DNA of 64,000 nt, taken from NCBI RefSeq assembly GCF_013371495.1, contig NZ_JABWTA010000001.1:2454693-2518692 (forward strand), read 5' to 3'. Below the pieces are notes generated by a model. It did not search any database. It was not told the DNA's origin and was given only the letters and a program-made list of their open reading frames with translations. A program made the position numbers and the translations under genes. The DNA comes from Altererythrobacter lutimaris. Its GTDB lineage: Bacteria > Pseudomonadota > Alphaproteobacteria > Sphingomonadales > Sphingomonadaceae. Of this stretch, positions 42,590 through 50,726 are shown piece after piece (within the stretch, counting starts at the first letter, position 1; the number at the start of each line of letters is the position of its first letter).

Positions 42590-43644
42590 TGCGCAAATGC
42601 CTCGAAGTCTTCGGGGTGATGGTGGGGCTGATGCTGTTCGCAGTGTCAGCCCCCACTGCTTTGGCTGATGAGGACGCAGATGCCGCCCAGTTCGGCGTCG
42701 CACCGTGGAGCGAAGCGATCGTCAGTGTATCCGATCTTCAGGAAAGTTCTTCCTGGCTGATAAAGGACGGCGATTGGCGCATCATTGCCGAAGGCGAGCT
42801 TGAGGCGAGCGAGCTGCTATATTGGAAGCAAACGGAAGGCGTTGGCGCTGCATTCCGGCTCATCTGTGCGGCCAAAGAAGAGACCGGCTGTATACGTTTC
42901 ATCCGGTTTGATGGTGCAGAAAAGCAGCGACCGATTCGTCGCACCGCGCGGCCGTGGGATACAGGCGGTATTTTCTCGATCATGCTTAGAAGCGAGGACA
43001 CCGAAGCGCTTTACGAGGCCGCGATTGCACGCGGGTGGTGGGCCGAAAGCGAGCCCTATCGATTCAGTTTTGGCGGTTCGGACCTAGTCAATGTCGTCAT
43101 TCGCGGCCCTCACGGTGTCAATTATGCATTGTATGAAAGAGAGGCGCCACCTTTCACAGGATTTCCCATCGGCCGTCTCAGTCAAGCCTTCAATACGATG
43201 CGAATGGTGAAAGATCAGCCAGCCAGCCTGGCATTCTACCACGACACTCTTGGGCTCGACGTTTTGTTCGATGCGCCGTTTACAGATCCGGAGCCGCGCT
43301 CCAACAATTTCTCTGTGCCTGCCAATCTGGCCACCACTCTGGTCCGTCGAGCTGCAGTGGTGCAGCCCAAGCTGCCAGGTGAAACAGGCCGCATCGAAGT
43401 GATGCAGTTCGAAGGCTTTGAAGGTCGCGATCTGTCTGAGCATGCAGTTCCGCCCAATCTCGGGATTTTATCCGTTCGCTATCCGGTCGCTGATTTGGCG
43501 GGCTATCGCTCTATGCTGGAAACACGCGGAGTTACCATCGACTATGAAGGGCAAAACGTGCCAATCCCAGGCATCGGGACAGTCGACATCTTTGCAGTCC
43601 GTTCACCCGATGGCGCGATCACGGAGTTTTATGATGCGCCTTGA
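42589..43644 (+). CDS. exported VOC (glyoxalase-fold) protein
   Basis: The 351-residue protein starts at the ATG that overlaps the receptor stop. It has a signal peptide (CLEVFGVMVGLMLFAVSAPTALA, then DED). Two VOC modules follow: about 40-190 (SVSDLQESSSWLI, HGVNYALYERE) and about 200-350 (NTMRMVKDQPASLAFYHDTLGLDVLF, DIFAVRSPDGAITEFYDAP). Export of a glyoxalase-fold protein is uncommon. Being coupled to a TonB receptor, it may bind or convert the ligand in the periplasm. It overlaps the serine hydrolase gene by about ten bases. Confidence 0.82.
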   Translation: MRKCLEVFGVMVGLMLFAVSAPTALADEDADAAQFGVAPWSEAIVSVSDLQESSSWLIKDGDWRIIAEGELEASELLYWKQTEGVGAAFRLICAAKEETGCIRFIRFDGAEKQRPIRRTARPWDTGGIFSIMLRSEDTEALYEAAIARGWWAESEPYRFSFGGSDLVNVVIRGPHGVNYALYEREAPPFTGFPIGRLSQAFNTMRMVKDQPASLAFYHDTLGLDVLFDAPFTDPEPRSNNFSVPANLATTLVRRAAVVQPKLPGETGRIEVMQFEGFEGRDLSEHAVPPNLGILSVRYPVADLAGYRSMLETRGVTIDYEGQNVPIPGIGTVDIFAVRSPDGAITEFYDAP

Positions 43645-44854
43645 TCGGCTTGTTCTTGCACTCGCGGCGTTGCTTTCCGCACCTGCGCTGGCGCAGGATG
43701 GCGCAGAGCAAGTGGACGAGAATTTTGAGCGTCGCTGGGAAAGTCTGGCTGCAGGCGGATATCAGCCGCTCACGATCCCGGTGGATTGGTATGATCCGAT
43801 TGCAGAAGTTGCTGGCGATCCCAAGCCTTATTCGCTGACGACGCCGCAAGCTGCCGGAATTGCGACGACTTCTATCGCGTCGGCAGATGCTTGGGCCAAG
43901 TCGCAGAATTCCACTGCGCTGATTATCGCGAGAGACGGCAAGGTCGTTCACGAGCGTTATTGGCAGGGCTCTGGCCGAGATACGCTGTTCAATCCGCAAA
44001 GCATGTCGAAAACGCTGACGGCGATGCTCGTAGGGACTGCGATTGCGCGGGGTGAGATCGCGTCGGTCAACGATCCGATCGGCAAATATATCAGCGAATG
44101 GGCCGACGATCCGCGCGGGCAAATCCCGTTGCGCCATATGCTCTGGATGGCGAGCGGGCTTGAGCAAGGCGATGATGGCTATGGCTATCAAGTCACGCGC
44201 GATAATCCGATTGTGCGCCATTCGCTTGGCAGCGATTTTACAAAGCGACTATTGACGCTCAATCAGCGTGGGTCTTCCGGCGAGACTTTCGACTATAACA
44301 ATCAAGTCAATCAGCTGGTTGGCATGGTGCTCGAAGGCGCGACTGGCAAAGACTACGAGATCTTGCTGTCCGAACGCTTGTGGCAGCCGCTAGGGCTTGC
44401 CGATGCAAAGATGCCTTTGGACCGTGAAGGCGGAATGGTCTTGTCGAGCTGCTGTGTGATCTCGCGCCCGATAGACTGGGTGCGGATCGGCGGTGTGTTT
44501 GTCGATGCTGAGAAGGTCGGTGCACGCCAGATCATTTCGCGCGAATGGCTTGCTGAAATGGCGGAACCCTCACCTGGCTATGCGGGTTACGGCTTTCAGG
44601 TGTGGACTGGCAATCAGCAGATTGGCGGCGAGCGTCCGCCTGGCGTTCCACTCATCCCGTGGCAAAGCGAAGCATTCGCTGCGCCAAAAGTGATCGTCTT
44701 TCACGGTCATGGCGGTCAGCGGACTTATGTGTTGCCCGATAAAGGCCTCGTTATCGTCCGAGCTGCGAGAGACTGGCCGGATGCCTGGGACGACGCTTTA
44801 CTGCCCAATGTGATATGGCGCGGGACCAGCGCACAAAAAGGAATAACTGAGTGA
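43634..44854 (+). CDS. exported serine hydrolase of the beta-lactamase/penicillin-binding fold
   Basis: The 406-residue protein starts at one of two adjacent ATG codons; the second (43634) lies seven bases after GGAG. A signal peptide ends APALA (about residue 20). The nucleophile motif S-x-x-K is SMSK (Ser123-Lys126) and Tyr-Asn-Asn (FDYNNQVNQL) is the second motif. These class C/esterase-like enzymes cleave esters or amides of small molecules in the periplasm. In this operon a first hydrolysis of the imported compound is likely. It is followed by an MFS gene with a GTGA overlap. Confidence 0.9.
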   Translation: MRLDRLVLALAALLSAPALAQDGAEQVDENFERRWESLAAGGYQPLTIPVDWYDPIAEVAGDPKPYSLTTPQAAGIATTSIASADAWAKSQNSTALIIARDGKVVHERYWQGSGRDTLFNPQSMSKTLTAMLVGTAIARGEIASVNDPIGKYISEWADDPRGQIPLRHMLWMASGLEQGDDGYGYQVTRDNPIVRHSLGSDFTKRLLTLNQRGSSGETFDYNNQVNQLVGMVLEGATGKDYEILLSERLWQPLGLADAKMPLDREGGMVLSSCCVISRPIDWVRIGGVFVDAEKVGARQIISREWLAEMAEPSPGYAGYGFQVWTGNQQIGGERPPGVPLIPWQSEAFAAPKVIVFHGHGGQRTYVLPDKGLVIVRAARDWPDAWDDALLPNVIWRGTSAQKGITE

Positions 44855-46167
44855 CCACAACTGCAAATTCCATGACGGACGACCGCGGCGAGTTTTCCAA
44901 GGGCTGGAAAGTCCTGCTCGCTGGTGTTCTCGGCGTCATGTGCGGCGCAAGTCCGATACCTTACAACGTAATCGGATTTACAGCTGAGCCCTTGCAGGCT
45001 GAATTCGGCTGGTCGCAGACGCAGGTTCTTTTGCCAATCAGCCTGTTTGGTGTGATCGCGAGCCTTCTTGCGCCGGTATTCGGCTGGATGGCCGATCGCT
45101 TTGGCGTTCGCCCGGTCGCGCTGTGGTCATTGTTCGCGTTTGGCGCTGCGTTTGCCGCGATCAGCCTAACCCCGACCAGCGATGAGGCTTCAACGCTCTA
45201 CATCTATTACGGTCTGTGGATTATGGTGGGGCTCGTAGGCATTGGCTCGACGCCTGTCACGTGGAGTCGCGCAATCAATCTGTGGTTCTTCAAGAACCGG
45301 GGGCTGGCGCTCGGCATCCTGCTGATGGGCACGAGTATCGCTGCGATGATTGTGCCTCAGGTCGCCGTTTGGGCAATCGAGACTTATGGCTGGCGAGCCA
45401 TGTTTGCGATTATCGCGCTGTTTCCGGCTGCTGCGCTTATCATTGCCTTCTTCCTGTTTCGTGAGCCGCACGCGGACGAGCGCCCTGCGGATATTGCAGG
45501 GGCCAGCGGGCGGTTGACAGGCGTTACGCTCGGCACAGCCCTCAAGGATTACCGCTTTTGGCTGATCTGGCTCTCCATTGCACTGATCGCAGTGAGCTTC
45601 GGCGGTGCGTTCATCAACATGCCGACAATGCTGCGCTTGCGCGATGTCGATGCGCAGTCTGCTGCGACCGTCATGGGCATTCTCGGTTTCGGCATCTTCG
45701 CGGGCCGCCTGATAACAGGCTTCCTGCTCGACCGGTTCTGGCAGGGCTTTGTTGCATTCCCGCTGCTGTGCCTTCCTGCAATCTCCGCGTGGATATTGCT
45801 GGGTGACAGCATCACTTTCCCGCTTGCAGCGCTTGCCGGTTTCCTGCTCGGCTTTGCCGCAGGCGCGGAAAGCGATCTGATCGCCTATCTGACCGGCCGC
45901 TATTTCGGCATGGCGCATTATGGCAAGATCTACGGCATGCTTTACATGCCGTTCGGCTTTTTCTCAGCCGCATCACCTGTGATCTACGCACAGGTTTTCG
46001 ACCGTACTGGCAGCTTCGATCCCATTCTCGAGCTCGCCATCTTTGGGTTCATCATAGGCGGCGGTTTGCTGCTGTTCCTCGGACGATATCCAGACAGCTT
46101 CCCCGAAAGCGATGATGAAGCTGGCACCCCTTCAACCCCCACTCAAACCCAACTGGAGGCCGCCTGA
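44851..46167 (+). CDS. MFS transporter
   Basis: The 438-residue protein starts at a GTG that overlaps the previous stop (GTGA). It has about 12 hydrophobic segments, the loop motif GWMADRFGVRPV after helix 2, and KNRGLALGILLMG in the middle. The pattern matches the oxalate/formate or monocarboxylate-like MFS carriers. It probably moves a product of the periplasmic hydrolase into the cell. It is the second MFS gene of the regulon and overlaps the oxidase gene (TGATG). Confidence 0.9.
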   Translation: MTTTANSMTDDRGEFSKGWKVLLAGVLGVMCGASPIPYNVIGFTAEPLQAEFGWSQTQVLLPISLFGVIASLLAPVFGWMADRFGVRPVALWSLFAFGAAFAAISLTPTSDEASTLYIYYGLWIMVGLVGIGSTPVTWSRAINLWFFKNRGLALGILLMGTSIAAMIVPQVAVWAIETYGWRAMFAIIALFPAAALIIAFFLFREPHADERPADIAGASGRLTGVTLGTALKDYRFWLIWLSIALIAVSFGGAFINMPTMLRLRDVDAQSAATVMGILGFGIFAGRLITGFLLDRFWQGFVAFPLLCLPAISAWILLGDSITFPLAALAGFLLGFAAGAESDLIAYLTGRYFGMAHYGKIYGMLYMPFGFFSAASPVIYAQVFDRTGSFDPILELAIFGFIIGGGLLLFLGRYPDSFPESDDEAGTPSTPTQTQLEAA

Positions 46168-47729
46168 TGGCAACCCTCGCAACTGACAACCCGCTAGCTC
46201 CGATCCGTTCCGCTGTAGACGAAGCTGCGCTCCTGACCGACGCGGACAATCTCGCGCTTTACAGCCATGACGTTTTGTCTCGCGGAAGCGAGCCAGTGGC
46301 TGTCTTTCGCCCTTCAAGCGTTGAGGAACTGGCCGCGGGGGTTGGCGCTGCAACCAAGGCAGGCCTTGCTATTGTTCCGCGCGGTGGCGGGATGAGCTAT
46401 ACCAGCGGCTATCTCTATGAGGGCGGGCCCTTCCTGCTGATTGATACAGGCGCACTCAACGCCGTGCTCGACATCAATGAGACAGACATGACTGTCACGG
46501 TCGAAGCAGGCTGTACCTGGGACAAGCTCTATCGCGAATTGAAGCCGCGCGGACTGCGGGTGCTGGCATGGGGTACGCTCTCCGGCATCCGCGCGGCGAT
46601 CGGCGGCGGGATGAGCCAGAACGGCATCTTCTGGGGCGCGCGCAATGGCACCGCAGTCGACAGCGCGCTGAGTATGGATGTTGTGCTCGCTGACGGTACA
46701 GTTGTGTCTACTGGCTCTGAATTCTTCCGCCCGTTTGGCCCTGACCTGACAGGCTTGTTTGCGGCTGATTGCGGCGCGCTTGGAGTGAAGGCCCGCGTGA
46801 CTCTAAAGCTCGTCCGCGAAGCTACGGCATTCGCCTATGGCTCTTTCAGTTTTGACACTCATGAAGCGCTTTACGCCAGTATGAGCGAGATCGCTCGCGC
46901 AGAACTGGCATCGGAAAGCTTCGCCTTTGATCCATTCCTGCAAGCACAGCGTATGAAGCGCGACACTCTGCTCAAGGATGCCCAACAGCTAGGCAATATG
47001 ATGAAAGAGCAAGTGAAGTCCGGCGGCGTTCTCAAAGCCATGAAGGAAGGCGCGAAAGTTGCGATGGCGGGGCGCTCTTTCCTCGATGATGTGCCGTTCA
47101 GCCTCCACTGTGTCGCCGAGGGACGTCACCAGGCCGCAGTCGATGCTGACATGAAAGCCATCGAAGCGATTGTCACCGGCAATGGTGGGAAAGTGATCGA
47201 GAATTCCATTCCTAAAATCCTGCGTGCCAATCCTTTCCCTCCGCCCAATTCCATGCTTGGCCCAGATGGCGAGCGCTGGGTTCCAGTGCATGGCTTCCTG
47301 CCGCATTCCAAACTCGTGGAATGCTGGGATCGCTTGCAGGCGCTTTGGGATGAGCATGCCGAAGATATGGCCCGCCTGAAGGTTGAAACCGGCGCTCTTA
47401 TCGCCGCGACTAGCCGCACCAGCTGCCTGATCGAGCCGGTGTTCTTCTGGCCAGGCGAACACAATCCTTTCCACAAACTCGCGGTTGAGCCTGACCATAT
47501 GGCGAAACTGCAAGAGCAGCCTGATAATCCCGAGGCCAATGCGCTGGTTATGGAGCTACGCCGAAAAGTGATCGATATCTTCCATGCAAGGGGCGCAATC
47601 CATTTGCAGATCGCGCGCTCCTATCCCTTGAAGGAAAGCCATCAGCCAGAGGCATGGAACATCCTTGCTGCATTGAAGCACCAAGTCGATCCGCGCGGAC
47701 TTATGAACCCGGGCTCGCTAGGCCTTTAA
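46167..47729 (+). CDS. FAD-binding oxidoreductase (GlcD/VAO-type)
   Basis: The 520-residue protein has the PCMH/VAO FAD domain at about residues 35-220: VFRPSSVEELAAGVGAATKAGLAIVPRGGG, TVTVEAGCTWDKLYRELKPRG and GTLSGIRAAIGGGMSQNG. The substrate domain follows and ends PRGLMNPGSLGL, as in glycolate/D-lactate dehydrogenase relatives. It probably oxidises an alcohol or 2-hydroxy acid, passing electrons to a quinone or oxygen. It has no signal peptide. The start overlaps the MFS stop, and a two-base gap leads to the nitrilase-fold gene. Confidence 0.88.
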   Translation: MATLATDNPLAPIRSAVDEAALLTDADNLALYSHDVLSRGSEPVAVFRPSSVEELAAGVGAATKAGLAIVPRGGGMSYTSGYLYEGGPFLLIDTGALNAVLDINETDMTVTVEAGCTWDKLYRELKPRGLRVLAWGTLSGIRAAIGGGMSQNGIFWGARNGTAVDSALSMDVVLADGTVVSTGSEFFRPFGPDLTGLFAADCGALGVKARVTLKLVREATAFAYGSFSFDTHEALYASMSEIARAELASESFAFDPFLQAQRMKRDTLLKDAQQLGNMMKEQVKSGGVLKAMKEGAKVAMAGRSFLDDVPFSLHCVAEGRHQAAVDADMKAIEAIVTGNGGKVIENSIPKILRANPFPPPNSMLGPDGERWVPVHGFLPHSKLVECWDRLQALWDEHAEDMARLKVETGALIAATSRTSCLIEPVFFWPGEHNPFHKLAVEPDHMAKLQEQPDNPEANALVMELRRKVIDIFHARGAIHLQIARSYPLKESHQPEAWNILAALKHQVDPRGLMNPGSLGL

Positions 47730-47731
47730 GA

Positions 47732-48901
47732 ATGGCGCTTGAGACGGACCGACGTCGCGCAATCGCAGCGGGCATGACCGCAGCGGTTGTGGGGTCGGTT
47801 CCTCTGGCCGCGCCGCTTGCTGTACAACAGGACAAAGATGTGACTGACACTGCCACTTACTCCGCCATCGCCATGCAGTTGACCGCACGCTCGCTGGAGC
47901 GGCTGCCGGATGAAGCGAGTGCACGCAAAGCGATCCAGGATCACATTGCAGAGCTGGAAACGCCGATCCGCACCAGCGCGATCTTCGTCCAGCAATATGC
48001 GGGAAAGCCAGTGAAGCTGGCCGTGCTGCCCGAATATCTCTTTACGTCTTATCCCGGGCGCATTTCCATCCCCGATTTCGCGCGCAAGGTCGGATTTGCG
48101 CCGGGCGGCGCGGAATACGAAGCGCTGGGTAATCTCGCGAGCAAATTGGGCATGTTTGTCGCAGGCAATGCCTATGAGACCGACGATGCTTTCCCGGACT
48201 TCTATTTCCAGACGAGCTTCGTGGTTGCGCCGAATGGCGACACAGTCCTGCGCTATCGCCGCCTGATTTCCATGTTTGCCCCAAGCCCGCACGATGTGTG
48301 GGAGACGTATCTCGACAAGTATGGGCTTGAAGCGGCGTTTCCGGTTGCTAAGACGGAGATTGGCAATCTGGCAGCGATTGCGAGCGAAGAAATCCTCTAC
48401 CCTGAGATTGCCCGCGCGCTCGCGCTGCGCGGAGCGGAGCTTTTCTGCCATTCCTCTTCGGAAGTCGGCAGTCCAATCGCCACCAACAAGGATATCGCCA
48501 AGCAGGCCCGCGCGTTCGAAAACCTTGCTTATGTCGTGAGCGCCAACACTGCCGGGATTTCAGGCGCAGGCCTCCCGCTTAGCAGCGCTGAAGGCAACAG
48601 CCAGGTTGTCGACTATAAAGGCCGCGTGATTGCGCAATCGGGCGACGGCGAGACCTTCACCGCATTCGCGAACATAGACCTTGGCAGTCTGCGCGAAGCT
48701 CGCCGGACACCTGCCATGACCAACTATCTCGCGCGGCAAAGACCCGCGCTGTGGGCGGAAGCCTATGCGGCGGCGGCGGACAATTTCCACCGCGCAGACG
48801 GAATGATGGCAGATGGAAGACCGGCGATCCCTGAACGCGATTACTTCAAGCGCGCGCAAGAGAAAGTCATCGAGCGTTTGGACAAAGCGGGGATCATCTG
48901 A
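47732..48901 (+). CDS. nitrilase-fold protein with altered catalytic triad, probably exported
   Basis: The 389-residue protein starts at the ATG at 47732 and has a Tat-like leader (TDRRRAIAAGMTAAVVGS). Its core follows the nitrilase/amidase superfamily: VKLAVLPEYLF carries Glu101, LRYRRLISMFAP has Arg177 where the family has Lys, and AAIASEEILYPEIARAL has Ser218 where the family has the nucleophilic Cys. The triad Glu-Arg-Ser suggests either a lost activity or a different chemistry, possibly a binding role. Compare the intact relative at 53863 (Glu44, Lys117, Cys159). It is coupled to the next gene by TGATG. Confidence 0.85.
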   Translation: MALETDRRRAIAAGMTAAVVGSVPLAAPLAVQQDKDVTDTATYSAIAMQLTARSLERLPDEASARKAIQDHIAELETPIRTSAIFVQQYAGKPVKLAVLPEYLFTSYPGRISIPDFARKVGFAPGGAEYEALGNLASKLGMFVAGNAYETDDAFPDFYFQTSFVVAPNGDTVLRYRRLISMFAPSPHDVWETYLDKYGLEAAFPVAKTEIGNLAAIASEEILYPEIARALALRGAELFCHSSSEVGSPIATNKDIAKQARAFENLAYVVSANTAGISGAGLPLSSAEGNSQVVDYKGRVIAQSGDGETFTAFANIDLGSLREARRTPAMTNYLARQRPALWAEAYAAAADNFHRADGMMADGRPAIPERDYFKRAQEKVIERLDKAGII

Positions 48902-49626
48902 TGCAGCACAGAAACGTCCGCGGGAAGATCCGCTATTCGTCGATGAAGCCCGGCATGGAAGGGCAGGAGCGCGGGCGTGAGTGGTTCAATTTCACCCACC
49001 ATGCCGATGGCTCTGTCATTATGAGCGCGCAATGCGAGATCGAGGAGCCTGATCCCACCGTGCTCCGCAATATCGTTTGTCATATCGGACCGGACCGCAA
49101 GCCGCAGAACCTGCTCGTGCATCTAACACTCGGCGATGAGTTCCTGGGCTCAGGCTGGATGGCTTACGATCAGTCAGCGAACCAGATTACATGCGAAAGC
49201 CAGGGTCCTTCGATCGGGCGTAATTCAGAAACGCGCGAAGCGGGCGAGTTTGATGCGTTCGGCACTCATCCGGTAGTGGGCGATGGCTTCACCACACGGC
49301 TGATGGACATCTCCAAAGGTCCGCATCGCCGCAAATTGCGGTTTTTCCTGCCATCACCGGACCATCGCGGCGCGACACCTCCGCAAATCGCGGAAGTGTT
49401 CATGACCATGGAATATGTCGGCGAAGAGGAAAAGACAGTTGAAGCAGGCACCTTCCAATGCCGCCGCTATCGCTATGTCGATGACAGCGACGAAGGCATG
49501 GGCGGGGAACGCCACCCGGACTTCGACATGTGGGTGACGGCAGATAACGACTCGGTGCTCGTTTACGGTTCTATCGACGGGTACATGATGAACCGTTACG
49601 AGCTGGTCGAGCTCGAGCGAGACTAA
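48901..49626 (+). CDS. conserved hypothetical protein, cytoplasmic
   Basis: The 241-residue protein starts at the ATG overlapping the previous stop. No signal peptide or known motif is visible. The sequence is rich in charged residues and in strand-like segments (GSVIMSAQCEIEEPDPTVLR, LLVHLTLGDEFLGSGWMAYD, FDMWVTADNDSVLVYGSIDG). The pattern suggests an all-beta, lipocalin- or ketosteroid-like shape, but this is weak. It is the last gene of the seven-gene operon behind operator site 6. A role as a pathway enzyme or ligand-binding partner cannot be decided. Confidence 0.7.
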   Translation: MQHRNVRGKIRYSSMKPGMEGQERGREWFNFTHHADGSVIMSAQCEIEEPDPTVLRNIVCHIGPDRKPQNLLVHLTLGDEFLGSGWMAYDQSANQITCESQGPSIGRNSETREAGEFDAFGTHPVVGDGFTTRLMDISKGPHRRKLRFFLPSPDHRGATPPQIAEVFMTMEYVGEEEKTVEAGTFQCRRYRYVDDSDEGMGGERHPDFDMWVTADNDSVLVYGSIDGYMMNRYELVELERD

Positions 49627-49684
49627 TTCGCTGTCGTTGCTCGGCCATTGTTCACCGGGCGTCTAGCCATGGGCTGATAGCCGC

Positions 49685-50656
49685 ATGGCCATGCCCCCAA
49701 CCTTCAAATACATTCTCGCTGCCGGCTTCGCTTATCTTTTTGCGAGCACTGTATTGGCGCAGGACGCTCCGTCGCAGAGCGAGATTGTCGTCACAGCACA
49801 GCGCTCGGGCGCGCCGATGTGGACCATCGACACGGCTGGCGGGACGGTCATTCTGGTCGGCGAAATCACAGCTGTGCCCAAGTCGACGCCTTGGCAGCCG
49901 GACCGGCTTGAAGAGGCCACCAAAGAGGCAAGCCGCGTTATTATCCGTGCGCGGCCCAAGTTCTCGCCGGGCGATGTGTTTCGCCTGATCTTTCGCGGAG
50001 GGCGGATCACTAAGCTGCCCAAAGAATCAGTTGCTGCCGATTACCTCTCATCTGAGCAACGCGCAGAGCTCGCCGCTCTCGAAGCAGAGTATGACATTGA
50101 TTATGATCGGCGTAGCTTTCTCATGACATCATTCGATCTGCTCGCGCGGCGGCTCGATTTTGACGACGATACGACAAAGGACGCGACAGACATAGTGCGC
50201 AAGGCCGCTGGCCGCGCAGATGTGCCGATTTCGCGGCCAGAGCGCTTTCGCGGAGAAGACTTGCTCGACGATCTGGCTGAAGCTGACCCTGAGAGCCACA
50301 TTCCATGCCTGGAAGCGGCGATGGCTGCCACTCGGGCAGGGCAGGATATCATCGCCGAGCGGGGCAATGCGTGGCGCAAATATGATGTGCCCGCCGTCAT
50401 GGCGAACCCGCTTGAAATCGCGCTGGGTAAATGCTGGCCTTGGGCGGATGAAGAGATCGGCGAGGAAATTCGCGATCAATGGACAGGCATGATCGCCGAT
50501 GCTGCCAATGAGACCGGCGTAACGCTAGCGGTTGTTCCGCTCAGGGTACTTGCAGAAGAAGGTGGCGTGCTTGATCAACTTGAAGCGCGCGATCTCACCA
50601 TCAGCGGTCCAGAGTGGCGCGCCGCTCCAGCAACTACATCTGCGCCTACGCCTTGA
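49685..50656 (+). CDS. TraB/GumN-family protein
   Basis: The 323-residue protein has a signal peptide (about 1-25, ending TVLA) and the TraB/GumN start PMWTIDTAGGTVILVGEITAVP, followed by a helical body with YLSSEQRAELAALEAEYD. The family is thought to be a metal-dependent peptidase-like group, with no clear substrate in bacteria. It starts 58 bases after the regulon and has no operator, so it is probably independent. Its last codons (TPstop) fall inside the 42-bp msrA-type repeat at 50646, so its 3' end may have been altered by the insertion next to it. Confidence 0.78.
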   Translation: MAMPPTFKYILAAGFAYLFASTVLAQDAPSQSEIVVTAQRSGAPMWTIDTAGGTVILVGEITAVPKSTPWQPDRLEEATKEASRVIIRARPKFSPGDVFRLIFRGGRITKLPKESVAADYLSSEQRAELAALEAEYDIDYDRRSFLMTSFDLLARRLDFDDDTTKDATDIVRKAAGRADVPISRPERFRGEDLLDDLAEADPESHIPCLEAAMAATRAGQDIIAERGNAWRKYDVPAVMANPLEIALGKCWPWADEEIGEEIRDQWTGMIADAANETGVTLAVVPLRVLAEEGGVLDQLEARDLTISGPEWRAAPATTSAPTP

Positions 50657-50703
50657 CCTTGTCCTGAAAGCTCTTGCGAAGCTTCATGGGCTTAGGAGGA
50701 ATC
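50646..50703 (-). pseudogene. remnant of the msrA 3' end (direct repeat, copy 1)
   Basis: The minus strand encodes IPPKPMKLRKSFQDKVKA and a stop, the C-terminus of MsrA (IPPKLMKLRKSFQDKVKA in the intact gene at 52287). The 42 bases at 50646-50687 are identical to 52287-52328. The next 16 or so bases have mostly synonymous changes, and homology then stops. There is no start codon or rest of the gene here. It is one border of the inserted segment with the lipoprotein hydrolase gene. Confidence 0.85.
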
Positions 50704-50726
50704 GAAGAGTATACCGACTCTGATTT

